The translations under genes were made by a program, and so were the position numbers. Below the pieces are notes generated by a model, which saw nothing but the letters and a program-made list of their open reading frames with translations, did no database searches and had not been told where the DNA came from. 64,000 bases of DNA. Source: Desulfuromonas thiophila. GTDB taxonomy: Bacteria > Desulfobacterota > Desulfuromonadia > Desulfuromonadales > Desulfuromonadaceae. The number at the start of each line of letters is the position of its first letter. Positions within the stretch are counted from its first letter, which is position 1. The stretch is taken from the NCBI RefSeq assembly GCF_900101955.1, contig NZ_FNAQ01000004.1, forward strand, positions 1 to 64,000. Direction: 5' to 3'. This document shows, piece by piece, positions 8,125-16,863 of this stretch.

Positions 8125-11100
8125 ATGATGGCGCACATCAATCCTTTTAAAACCATCCAGTTCCGGCTGCCGGCCCTGATTCTGCTGATCGGCCTGGTTC
8201 CGCTGGCACTCTTTGGTTTCTTCTCGCTGCTGGCCAGTTATCACGAACTGCTCAGGGTTCAGATCCGTGCCGGCCAGCGCACGGCCGTCATGGCCGTGCA
8301 GCAGATCGAGCAAACATTGCAGGACAGCGCACGCAACCTGACCACCACCGCTGAAAACCTGTCCTTGTCTTCTCTGCCACCTGAGGAGCAGGAATGGACC
8401 CTGCTGATGATGCTCAAGCAGCAGCCGGAACTCAAAGGTCTTAGAATCCTTGACCCGTCCGGTACAACCCGGATCAAAATCGACAACGACAGAGTCCACG
8501 CAAGCGGTGCCCTCGCAGACCAGAGTGTCCGGCCAGACATGGCAGCGCTGCGGCAGGGTAAAACCGTCTTCAGCGCGCCAAACTTCAGCGAAGGACTCGG
8601 TTACCTGCTGACCATCGACATCCCACTGGTTGATCCGGTCAACCGCACCCTGTCAGCCGTGCTGCGCGCCAAGCTGGCTGCGGCCCCCCTCTTTTCCGCC
8701 ATAACCGACATCCGCATCGGCGAGCAGGGCGGCCTCTATGTGCTGGATGGTGAAAACCGGCTACTGGCCCATTCCGACCCGAGTCTGGTGTTCAGGGAGA
8801 CCCGCTTTACCCCGGGATTCATGGCGATCACCCAGGATGGGTCAACGGATGAACACGTTCGCTACGCCAGCCTCAAAGGGATTGAGGTCTTCGGCGCCGG
8901 AGCACGAGGCCCGCTTACCGGCTGGTGGGTGGTCGCCGAACGCCCGGCTGCGGAAACCCTGGCTGAAATCCATCGCACCCGCGCCCTGCTGCTGTGGATG
9001 CTGGCAGGCATGGGTGCGCTGTGTCTGCCCCTGACCCTGTTTTTCAGCGCCCGCATCACCCGACCCCTGAAGCGTCTTGAGCAGGCAGCACGCGCCATCA
9101 GCGACGGCCACTTCAATCAGCAGATTTCGGTAGCAGGCAATAATGAGCTCGCCCGCGTAGCCCAGGCGTTCAATCAGATGTGCCGCGACCTGCTCCACTA
9201 CGCTACCCAGCAGCAGCATACCAGTTGGCTAAAGGATGGCTTGGGCCTGCTGGAACAACAGACTCGCAGCATCCTCGACTTAAATCAGCTCGGCCACCGG
9301 GCGCTGCAGGTAATGGCGCAACACAGCGGCATTGCCGCCGCCCGGTTGCTGATCCCTCTTGCAAACCAGGGCTGGCAGCAGGTCGGCAGCTACTGTGTCG
9401 AAGTGGATTCCGCCGAGTCGGTTGACCGCCGGCAGGGGTTGGCGCTGGTGCAGCAGTGCGCTCAGGATCGAACGGTCGTGACCCTCGAAAACATCGCCCG
9501 CGATCAGCTGGTGGTGGCCACTGGCTTTGCCGGCATCCATCCGGGGCACTTGCTCGCAATGCCGCTGCTGTTCGAGGACGAACTGGTTGCGGTATTGGAA
9601 CTGGCCAGCCTACCCCCATTCAGCGAGGCTCAGCGCCAGTTTTTCGATCACATTGCACCAGCTCTGGCCGTCATCCTCCACAGCAGTCAATCACGCAAAC
9701 GACTGGAACAGGCGCTGAAGCAGTCGCAGGAGCTGAGCGCCCAGCTGCAGGCCCAACAGGAGGAACTGCGCGTCGCCAACGAAGAGCTGGAAGAACAGAC
9801 CCAGCAACTGCGCGCCTCGGAAGAACAGCTGCGCGTCCAGCAGGAGGAACTGCAGAGCGCCAACGAGGAACTGGAAGAAAAAACTGAAACCCTGGCCGCC
9901 CAGCAAAAGCTGCAGATGGAGAAAAACCGCGCCCTGCAGGCGGCACAGGAGAGCCTGCAGGAAAAAGCCGCAGAACTCGAAAAGGCCAGCCGCTACAAAT
10001 CGGAATTCCTGGCCAACATGTCTCATGAGCTGCGCACCCCCCTCAACAGCCTGCTGATTCTGGCGCATGAACTGGCCGGCAACAAATCGGGCCATCTCGA
10101 CGACAAGGAAACCGAGGCCGCGCAGATTATCTACAGCAGCGGCAGTGACCTGCTGCAGCTGATCAATGAGATCCTCGACCTGTCCAAGATCGAGGCGGGG
10201 CGACTGGAACTGCATCGTCAACCGGTTTTTCTCGATCTGCTGAGCCGGCGACTGGAAGCGGCCTTCCGCCACATGGCCGACAGCAAAAACCTCAGCTTCA
10301 GCCTTGAGCGCAGTGAGGGCACCGCCGAACTGGTGGTCACTGACCCACAGAGATTGGAACAGATCCTGAAGAACCTGCTGTCCAACGCCCTCAAATTCAC
10401 CGACCGGGGTGGCGTCAGCGTACGCTTTTACCAGCCTGACTCCGACGAGGCGGCGCGCCAGCAACTGGGCGATAAGCCGCTGCTGGCCATTGCCGTGCGC
10501 GATACCGGTATCGGCATCGCCAAGGACCATCTGGAAGACATCTTCGGCGCATTTCAGCAGGTCGATGGCACCATCTCCCGCCGCTACGGCGGCACCGGCC
10601 TCGGCCTGTCCATCACCCGCGAACTGAGCAAACTGCTAGGTGCCAGGGTCACGGTCGACAGCGAGCCGGGCAAGGGATCCACCTTCACCCTTTACCTGCC
10701 ATTGGGCCAGGAAGCCCCCGCAGCGGCCAGCCAGGAGACTGTACCGGCGGCACCAGCCCAGGCGCAGGGCGTGTCGCCCAGGCCGGAAGAACCTTCTGCA
10801 CCAGCGGACCCCGCGCAGCGGCCAAAATCCCTCGAAGACGATCGCGAGCAGCTGTCACCACACGACCATGTCATCCTGATCGTTGAGGACGATCTGCGCT
10901 TTGCCCGCATCCTGGCCGACCTGTGTCACGAACGCCATTTCCGCTTTCTGCACAGTGCCGACGGCGAATCAGCCCTTGAGCTGCTGCAGCAGACACCGGC
11001 CATCTGCGCCATCCTGCTCGATATGCGCCTACCCGGCCTGCACGGCATGGAACTGCTGGAGATCGTCAAAAACGACCGCAACCTGCGCCACATCCCGGTG

Positions 11101-12042
11101 CACGTCATCACTGCCACGGAGGACAGCAACGAAGCCCTGCAGCGCGGTGCCCTCAGCCTGGTGCGCAAACCGGTTCAGGCAAAAGAATTGGAAGGCGTTT
11201 TCAAACAGATTGAAAGTATGTCCCGCCAGTCGATCCGCCAGCTGCTGATTGTGGAAGGGGAATCAGGCGAAGCCGATGAGATCCGCCGCATCATCGGCAA
11301 TGGCAATGTCCATTCCACTGCGGTCAACAGCGGTGAATCCGCGTTGACAACGTTGCAGGAGAAAAACATCGACTGCATGGTGCTCGATCTCAACCTGCCG
11401 GACATGAGCGCCATCGACCTGTTGCAGCAGATCGATGCCCTTGACAATCTGGCCGTGCCGCCGGTCATCATCTACAGCGGGCGGCGGTTGAGCGAAAAAG
11501 AAGAACAGCAGCTATCGCACTACACCCGCTCCATCATCATCCGCGACGGCAACCGATCTCCCGACCGGCTTCTGGATGAAGCCTCGCTGTTTCTGCACCG
11601 CATGGTCAGCGAACTGCCGGACCAGAAACAGAAGATCATCGATTCGCTGCACCGCAATGAAAACATTTTTGACAGCAAGACGGTGCTGCTGGTCGATGAT
11701 GACATGCGCAATATCTTTGCCCTGTCCCACGTGCTGGAGCAGCGAGGTCTGACGGTGCTGCAGGCCGCCAATGGCCAGAAAGCACTGGAGGTGCTCGACG
11801 AGCACCCGGAGATCAACCTGGTGCTGATGGACATCATGATGCCAATCATGGACGGTTACGAAGCCACGCGGCGCATCCGCGCCCGCGAAAACGGCGGAAA
11901 TCTGCCCATTCTGGCCCTGACCGCCAAGGCCATGCCGGAAGACCGTCAGCGCTGTCTTGACGCCGGGGCCAACGACTACCTGACCAAGCCAGTCCACGTG
12001 GAACGACTGCTGTCGCTGCTGCGCATCTGGCTGTACCGTTAA
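8125..12042 (+). CDS. Giant hybrid sensor kinase: Cache-HAMP-GAF-HisKA-HATPase-three receivers
   Basis: 1305 residues. TM1 (about 13-37), an extracytoplasmic double-Cache-like region (about 40-285), TM2 (about 290-312), HAMP (to about 370) and GAF (about 385-530) are followed by a long heptad coiled coil with repeated EEL..ANEELEE units (about 535-625). HisKA has His634 in SHELRTPLN, then HATPase. Three receivers follow a Pro/Ala-rich linker: REC1 with Asp966, REC2 with Asp1088, REC3 with Asp1236 (VLMDIMMP). REC2 is degenerate: its acidic start reads VEGES and Arg1140 (IIIRDGN) stands where the conserved Lys is expected. The layout resembles large hybrid kinases of phosphorelays, but no Hpt protein is close by. 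The start has GGGAG upstream; ATG at 8128 is also possible. Confidence 0.9.
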   Translation: MMAHINPFKTIQFRLPALILLIGLVPLALFGFFSLLASYHELLRVQIRAGQRTAVMAVQQIEQTLQDSARNLTTTAENLSLSSLPPEEQEWTLLMMLKQQPELKGLRILDPSGTTRIKIDNDRVHASGALADQSVRPDMAALRQGKTVFSAPNFSEGLGYLLTIDIPLVDPVNRTLSAVLRAKLAAAPLFSAITDIRIGEQGGLYVLDGENRLLAHSDPSLVFRETRFTPGFMAITQDGSTDEHVRYASLKGIEVFGAGARGPLTGWWVVAERPAAETLAEIHRTRALLLWMLAGMGALCLPLTLFFSARITRPLKRLEQAARAISDGHFNQQISVAGNNELARVAQAFNQMCRDLLHYATQQQHTSWLKDGLGLLEQQTRSILDLNQLGHRALQVMAQHSGIAAARLLIPLANQGWQQVGSYCVEVDSAESVDRRQGLALVQQCAQDRTVVTLENIARDQLVVATGFAGIHPGHLLAMPLLFEDELVAVLELASLPPFSEAQRQFFDHIAPALAVILHSSQSRKRLEQALKQSQELSAQLQAQQEELRVANEELEEQTQQLRASEEQLRVQQEELQSANEELEEKTETLAAQQKLQMEKNRALQAAQESLQEKAAELEKASRYKSEFLANMSHELRTPLNSLLILAHELAGNKSGHLDDKETEAAQIIYSSGSDLLQLINEILDLSKIEAGRLELHRQPVFLDLLSRRLEAAFRHMADSKNLSFSLERSEGTAELVVTDPQRLEQILKNLLSNALKFTDRGGVSVRFYQPDSDEAARQQLGDKPLLAIAVRDTGIGIAKDHLEDIFGAFQQVDGTISRRYGGTGLGLSITRELSKLLGARVTVDSEPGKGSTFTLYLPLGQEAPAAASQETVPAAPAQAQGVSPRPEEPSAPADPAQRPKSLEDDREQLSPHDHVILIVEDDLRFARILADLCHERHFRFLHSADGESALELLQQTPAICAILLDMRLPGLHGMELLEIVKNDRNLRHIPVHVITATEDSNEALQRGALSLVRKPVQAKELEGVFKQIESMSRQSIRQLLIVEGESGEADEIRRIIGNGNVHSTAVNSGESALTTLQEKNIDCMVLDLNLPDMSAIDLLQQIDALDNLAVPPVIIYSGRRLSEKEEQQLSHYTRSIIIRDGNRSPDRLLDEASLFLHRMVSELPDQKQKIIDSLHRNENIFDSKTVLLVDDDMRNIFALSHVLEQRGLTVLQAANGQKALEVLDEHPEINLVLMDIMMPIMDGYEATRRIRARENGGNLPILALTAKAMPEDRQRCLDAGANDYLTKPVHVERLLSLLRIWLYR

Positions 12043-12064
12043 GTCGCCCAAAGGAGTGTCGGTT

Positions 12065-13333
12065 ATGAATGAAGACTGGATTGATTTTGCCCAGCAGCAG
12101 GCGCCGCCACTGGTGCTGCTGGTGGATGACCGGGAAGCCAATCTGAAGGCGATGGAAACCATTCTCGCACCGCTGCAGGTGGGAACCCGCTGCGCGCGCT
12201 CGGGCAATGAGGCCCTGGCTTTGACTCTGGAACACGATTTCGCCCTGGCTCTGATCGACGTGCAGATGCCCGGCATGGATGGCTACGAAACCGTTACGCT
12301 CCTGCGCCAGGCCAGGAAAACCATGCAGCTGCCCGTCATCTTTGTTTCGGCCATCTACTCCGGCGACTTCCATCACCTCAAGGGGGTGGAAGTCGGCGCA
12401 GTGGATTTCATCGAAAAGCCTATCGTGCCCGAGCTGCTGCTGGGCAAGGTGCGCATTTTTCTCGATCTCTACCGTCACAAGAAGGCCCTGGAAAATGGCA
12501 ACCATTTTCTCGAACAGCAGGTGGCCCAGAAGACCGCCCAGCTGCGCGAGGAAATCGAGCAGCGCAAAGGGACGGAAAAGACCCTGCGTTCCGTGCTCGG
12601 CAAGCTGGAGAAATCCAACATTGAACTGAGCCGCTTTGCTTTCATCTCCTCCCACGATCTCAAAGAGCCGTTGCGCACCATCGTCAGTTTCAGCCAGTTG
12701 CTGCAGAAACGCTGCAACCACCTCGACAAGGAACCGGCCGAGTACCTGCTTTTCATCATTGCCGCCGCGCGCCAGCTCGAAGCCATGATCGACGGGCTGC
12801 TACAGTTTTCCCAGATCGACGAGCTGGGGCCCGGCGACGTGGAGGTGGACCTCGAACGCACGTTACGGCGCGTTCTGACCACTATGGAACCACAGAGCCA
12901 GGCCCACCAGCTGCAACTGACCTGCGACCCGCTGCCCGTCATCCGCGGCAACGAGTCGCAGTTCGAGACACTTTGGTTTCACCTGCTCGACAATGCCTTC
13001 AAGTTTCACCGCCAGCTGCCACTGAAAATCGACATCCGCTGTGAAGAACAGGATAAAAACTGGCTGCTGCGCCTGTGCGATAACGGCATCGGCATGGATC
13101 CCTCCCAGTTTGACAACGTGTTTCTGATCTTCAAGCGCCTGCACACGGCCGAACACTATCCCGGCATCGGTCTGGGGCTGGCCCTGTGCCGCAAGATTGT
13201 TGAACATCATGGCGGCGAGATCTGGCTCGAAAACAGCCCCGACCAGGGACTCTGTGCCTGCCTGCGGCTGCCGAAGGAAAATCGGCCACAGCAAAAAAAA
13301 CCGTCCGGCACGCAAGGAGAAGTCACCCCATGA
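12065..13333 (+). CDS. Response regulator-histidine kinase (REC-HisKA-HATPase), soluble
   Basis: 422 residues from the ATG at 12065 (AAGGAG at spacing 8; a GTG at 12056 lies inside that site). The N-terminal receiver has VDDRE, Asp65 in LIDVQMPGMDGYE and Lys118 in EKP. A coiled coil (about 135-180) leads to HisKA with His197 in SSHDLKEPLR, and HATPase with N box HLLDNAFKFH and G boxes DNGIGM and GIGLGLALC. No membrane segment is seen. It can probably receive phosphate from the preceding hybrid kinase and pass on a signal. It is the first member of the second soluble kinase / binding protein / membrane kinase triplet; its stop overlaps the next start (ATGA). Confidence 0.88.
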   Translation: MNEDWIDFAQQQAPPLVLLVDDREANLKAMETILAPLQVGTRCARSGNEALALTLEHDFALALIDVQMPGMDGYETVTLLRQARKTMQLPVIFVSAIYSGDFHHLKGVEVGAVDFIEKPIVPELLLGKVRIFLDLYRHKKALENGNHFLEQQVAQKTAQLREEIEQRKGTEKTLRSVLGKLEKSNIELSRFAFISSHDLKEPLRTIVSFSQLLQKRCNHLDKEPAEYLLFIIAAARQLEAMIDGLLQFSQIDELGPGDVEVDLERTLRRVLTTMEPQSQAHQLQLTCDPLPVIRGNESQFETLWFHLLDNAFKFHRQLPLKIDIRCEEQDKNWLLRLCDNGIGMDPSQFDNVFLIFKRLHTAEHYPGIGLGLALCRKIVEHHGGEIWLENSPDQGLCACLRLPKENRPQQKKPSGTQGEVTP

Positions 13334-14394
13334 CCCGCCCACAGCACCAGAACCTCTGGGGCTGCGCGCTCCGCTGGCTGATCCGCAGCCTGGCCCTTGT
13401 GGCTCTGCTGACCCTGACGGGCTGTGGCGACGCGCCTGGGCCACAGAAGGCAGCCAGCCCGGCCCCCACAGCGGTACGTATTGCGCTGTCGAAAGAAGCC
13501 AAATCCACCCTTGCGCTGGTCGCCTGGAAACACCAGCTGTTTGAACAGTACGGTCTCGCCGTGGAAGCCTCCTGGCATCCGAGCGGCAAGCTGGCGCTTC
13601 AGGCGCTACTCGACGGCCAGGCCGACATCGCCATGGCCACCACCATCCCTGTCGTGTTTGCCGCCCAGCGCAGCGACCGGCCGCGCATCCTGGCCAGTTT
13701 GTCCACCGTGCGCGACACCTATCGCATTGTGGCTCGCACTGATCGCGGCATTGCCCGCGGCAGCGACCTCGTCGGCAAACGCATTGCCACCCAGCAGGCG
13801 TCGGCCGTCCACTACTTTCTCTACCTCTATCTACTGGACCAGGGCCTCCACCCCGAACAGTGCCAGCTGACGTTTTTGCCCATCGTCACCCTGCCCGCGG
13901 CGCTGGTGCGCGGCGACATCGACGCCTTCTGCGCACGCGACCCCTTCGTCGCCCAGGCCCTGACCGCCGCCGAACAACAGGGCATCGAACTGACCCAGTT
14001 CAAGGCGCCCTATCTGTTCGACAGTACCATGCTGCTGCTGGCCGGTGCGGAGTGGCTGGCGGCCAACCCCGAAGCAGCGGTCAACCTGATGCGTGCGCTG
14101 GCCGCGGCCGAAACCTTCTGCCTCAACCAGCCCCAGCAGGCCCAGCAGATGGTCGCTGAGCTGCTGGAAATTCCGCCCGCCACCCTGGCCAGCTACTGGC
14201 CGAGCATAGATCTGCACCTGGGGCTGTCCCAGAGCCTGCTGGTTACGCTGGAACAGCAATACCTGTGGGCCTGCCAGCAGCCCGGAAGCAACAGCCACGA
14301 AGCCGAGTTCCCGTTTCTGCGCTGGATGGCGCCGACCCCGCTGCGCAGGGTCGCTCCCCATCAGGTGACGCTGATTGAAGACGGTTGCCAATGA
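13330..14394 (+). CDS. NitT/TauT-like substrate-binding lipoprotein
   Basis: 354 residues. A lipoprotein signal peptide ends in LTGC with Cys32. The mature part is an SsuA/NMT1-type binding protein: RIALSKEAKSTLALVAWKH, EASWHPSGKLALQALLDGQADIAMATTIP, GKRIATQQASAVHYF. The start overlaps the upstream kinase stop and its own stop overlaps the next kinase start (both ATGA), so this binding protein is embedded in a kinase operon. No transporter subunits are near. It is the positional equivalent of the gene at 2832-3857. The ligand is not predictable; the family covers nitrate, sulfonates, pyrimidine precursors and other small molecules. Confidence 0.85.
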   Translation: MTRPQHQNLWGCALRWLIRSLALVALLTLTGCGDAPGPQKAASPAPTAVRIALSKEAKSTLALVAWKHQLFEQYGLAVEASWHPSGKLALQALLDGQADIAMATTIPVVFAAQRSDRPRILASLSTVRDTYRIVARTDRGIARGSDLVGKRIATQQASAVHYFLYLYLLDQGLHPEQCQLTFLPIVTLPAALVRGDIDAFCARDPFVAQALTAAEQQGIELTQFKAPYLFDSTMLLLAGAEWLAANPEAAVNLMRALAAAETFCLNQPQQAQQMVAELLEIPPATLASYWPSIDLHLGLSQSLLVTLEQQYLWACQQPGSNSHEAEFPFLRWMAPTPLRRVAPHQVTLIEDGCQ

Positions 14395-16319
14395 ACATCC
14401 GCCGCTCGCTGCGCCTGAATCTGACGCTGTCCATCATCATCCCGCTGGCTGCGGGTATTGTGCTGCTCGTGCTCAATACCGACCTGACACGGGAAATCAG
14501 CCAGCACCGCCAGGCCCACATCATCAGGAACGACGTTCATCATCTGATCATCCTCAACACAGAGATGGCCGTTGCCCCCGGCCCACGGGTCATCGACCAG
14601 TGGCAACACCAGAGTCAGCGACTCGGTAAGGAGCTGGGGGAACAGGTGTATGACGACGCCAGCGAACAGCAGGCCTTAAGCCGGCTGACTGAGCTGCACA
14701 ACCTGGCGGAACGCAGCTTTACTGAACTGTTTATCGAACAGCATCTGGCGCATCTTCCAGCAGAGCAGGCGACCCCGCTGCGCCAGATCCGCCAGGTTCA
14801 ACTCACGGGCCAGCTGCAGCTGATGCATGAACAGCTGGAGATCCTCAGTCAGTCAACACTGGAGCGCACACTTCAGCTCAGCCACCGTTACGGCATGCTG
14901 TTATTGGGCAGTTTGCTGCTGCTGTCGCTGGTGATGACGCTGCTGTCGGTCCAGAGCAGCCGCAAGCTGCTGCCGGTACTCAAAAACATTGAGAGCGGCC
15001 TCAAGTCTCTTCGACGGGGCAACCGTTCATTTCGTCTGGGCTACCGCGGTCGTAACGAACTCGGGGAGCTGGCGCAGCAGTTCGATGCCCTGCTCGATGA
15101 GCTGCACACCAATGAACAGCAGTTGAAAACCTTGAACGAAAGCCTCGAAGACCAGGTCACCGATCGCACGGAAGAATTGCAGGCCGCACTGGAAAACATC
15201 CGGCTGAGCGAAGAACGCTACCGCCACTTTTTTGAGCTGGGCCTGATCGGTATGGCGACCATTTCGCCCGATGGCCGGATTCTCGATGCCAATAGGTATC
15301 TGTGCACGCTGCTGGGCTACGACCGGGAAGAAATTCTGCAAAAAACCTGGATGGAGGCAACCGCGCCGGAGGATCTGGAGCGCAGTATCGCTGTTAATCA
15401 GCAGGTGCTGGCGGGGGAGCGAGACGAATATTGTCTGGAAAAGACCTATCTGCGCAAGGACGGCACGCGGGTTGTGGCAAGAATCTCTGTGACCTGCCAG
15501 CGCCAGGAGGACGGCAGCGTCGATCATTTTGTCGCCCTGGTTCAGGACATCAGCAGCCACAGGCAGGCCCAGCAGCAGGTCAGCCAGGCCATGGCCGAGC
15601 TGCAGCGCTCCAACGAAGAATTGGAGCAGTTTGCCTACATCACCTCCCACGACCTGCAGGAGCCACTGCGCATGATCACCAGCTATGTACAGCTGCTGCA
15701 ACGGCGCTACCAAGGGCGTCTGGATGAGGATGCCGACGAGTTTATCGGTTTCGTGGTCGAAGGCACCACGCGCATGAAAACCATGATTCAGGATCTGCTG
15801 CTGTACTCGCGCGCCGGGCGCGAGGATTTTGAGCGCCACGTCACAGACCTTAATCAGGTACTGGCAGAAGTGCTGGCCAATCTACAGCTTGAGATTGAAA
15901 CATCGGGAGCAACAGTGGATTGTGATCCGCTACCAAAAATCCGCGTGGTACCGGTTCAGGCCGGCCAACTGCTTAGCAACCTGCTTGGCAACGCCCTCAA
16001 ATTCCGCCAGCCCGATCGCCCCCCACACATCGAACTGCGGGTCACCCGCGAACAGGGATTCTGGCAGTTCATGGTGCAAGACAACGGCATCGGCATTGAA
16101 CCGGATCAGCTTCCGCGGCTGTTTGTGCTGTTCCGCCGCCTGCACACCCGCGACGCCTATCCCGGTACCGGCATCGGTCTGGCGCTGTGCAAAAAAATTG
16201 TCGAAAAACATGGCGGAAAGATCTGGGCAACATCCGAACCCGGCACCGGCAGCTGTTTTTTCTTCACCTGGCCGCTGCTGGCTGAGAACGGCCCCCAGGA
16301 TGTCTCGATACCAAATTAA
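14391..16319 (+). CDS. Membrane histidine kinase (HAMP-PAS-HisKA-HATPase)
   Basis: 642 residues from the ATG overlapping the upstream stop. TM1 (about 11-29), a helical periplasmic region (about 30-165), TM2 (about 168-190), HAMP (to about 245), coiled coil, PAS (about 272-392), HisKA with His420 in TSHDLQEPLR, and HATPase with N box NLLGNALKFR and G boxes DNGIGI and GTGIGLALC. The end (IWATSEPGTGSCFFFT) nearly repeats that of the GAF kinase at 3865-5154. The helical periplasmic part could dock the preceding binding lipoprotein; this is inference. No receiver is attached. A separate receiver gene follows about 100 bp on. Confidence 0.9.
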   Translation: MNIRRSLRLNLTLSIIIPLAAGIVLLVLNTDLTREISQHRQAHIIRNDVHHLIILNTEMAVAPGPRVIDQWQHQSQRLGKELGEQVYDDASEQQALSRLTELHNLAERSFTELFIEQHLAHLPAEQATPLRQIRQVQLTGQLQLMHEQLEILSQSTLERTLQLSHRYGMLLLGSLLLLSLVMTLLSVQSSRKLLPVLKNIESGLKSLRRGNRSFRLGYRGRNELGELAQQFDALLDELHTNEQQLKTLNESLEDQVTDRTEELQAALENIRLSEERYRHFFELGLIGMATISPDGRILDANRYLCTLLGYDREEILQKTWMEATAPEDLERSIAVNQQVLAGERDEYCLEKTYLRKDGTRVVARISVTCQRQEDGSVDHFVALVQDISSHRQAQQQVSQAMAELQRSNEELEQFAYITSHDLQEPLRMITSYVQLLQRRYQGRLDEDADEFIGFVVEGTTRMKTMIQDLLLYSRAGREDFERHVTDLNQVLAEVLANLQLEIETSGATVDCDPLPKIRVVPVQAGQLLSNLLGNALKFRQPDRPPHIELRVTREQGFWQFMVQDNGIGIEPDQLPRLFVLFRRLHTRDAYPGTGIGLALCKKIVEKHGGKIWATSEPGTGSCFFFTWPLLAENGPQDVSIPN

Positions 16320-16351
16320 GAAAAATTTTGCGAATTTTTTTATTCATTAGT

Positions 16352-16379
16352 TTGGTTTGAACGAAAATGCTGCTATGCT
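16352..16379 (+). promoter_or_regulatory. Weak candidate promoter before the single-domain receiver
   Basis: In the AT-rich gap after the kinase, TTGGTT (16352-16357) and TATGCT (16374-16379) are separated by 16 bp. The predicted start of transcription would fall about 35 bp before the ATG at 16420. The match is modest. Confidence 0.3.
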
Positions 16380-16419
16380 TTTTCAGGTCGACTTTTCTCA
16401 CTTAGAAATTGATGAAGGC

Positions 16420-16851
16420 ATGAAATTCAAACGACCCATCCATATCCTGCTGGTTGAAGACAATCGTGCCGATGCCCGCCTGGTTGAAGAGGCCCTGAAG
16501 GATAGCAAGCGGCCCTGCGAGCTATCCGTCGTCGACGATGGCGACCGAGCGCTGGCGTTTCTGCAGGCACGCGCTCCCTATGGCGAACGGCGCCTACCGG
16601 ACCTGATACTGCTCGATCTGAATCTGCCGGCGCGGGACGGCCGCGAGGTCCTGCGCGAGATCAAAGCTGACCCCGATCTGCGGCGCATCCCGGTGGTTGT
16701 GCTGACCACCTCGGACGCCGAGCGCGATATCGTGGAGGCATACAGCCATCACGCCAACTGTTACGTCAGCAAGCCAGTGGATTTCGACCGCTTCATGGAG
16801 CTGATCCAGTCCATCTGTCATTTCTGGTTCGACATCGTCTGCCTGCCCTGA
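16420..16851 (+). CDS. Single-domain response regulator (Rcp1-like)
   Basis: 143 residues from ATG 16420. Only a receiver is present: acidic pair in VEDN, Asp66 in LLDLNLPARDG, Thr-Thr after VVVL, and Lys118 in SKP. The YGERRLPDLILLDLNLP pattern is that of Rcp1-type regulators, which serve phytochrome-like kinases whose His box reads SHDL.EPLR, as do four kinases here. The start is uncertain: the frame is open from a TTG at 16357, but the receiver begins right after Met 16420 and the earlier stretch looks non-conserved. It is a likely shared phosphate acceptor between those kinases and the HD-GYP protein encoded 12 nt downstream. Confidence 0.8.
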   Translation: MKFKRPIHILLVEDNRADARLVEEALKDSKRPCELSVVDDGDRALAFLQARAPYGERRLPDLILLDLNLPARDGREVLREIKADPDLRRIPVVVLTTSDAERDIVEAYSHHANCYVSKPVDFDRFMELIQSICHFWFDIVCLP

Positions 16852-16863
16852 AACGAGTGAGCC

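Noticed and set aside
7006-8499. 497-codon open frame on the minus strand, opposite a binding protein and the start of the hybrid kinase
   Set aside because: It reads antisense through two well-supported genes, is rich in Gly/Gln/His of the sort produced by reversed GC-rich codons, and shows no family motif.
9730-9900. Short tandem DNA repeat (CAGGAGGAACTGC-type units) in the hybrid kinase gene
   Set aside because: It encodes heptads of the signalling coiled coil (EEL..ANEELEE) and is explained by protein structure, not by a repeat element.
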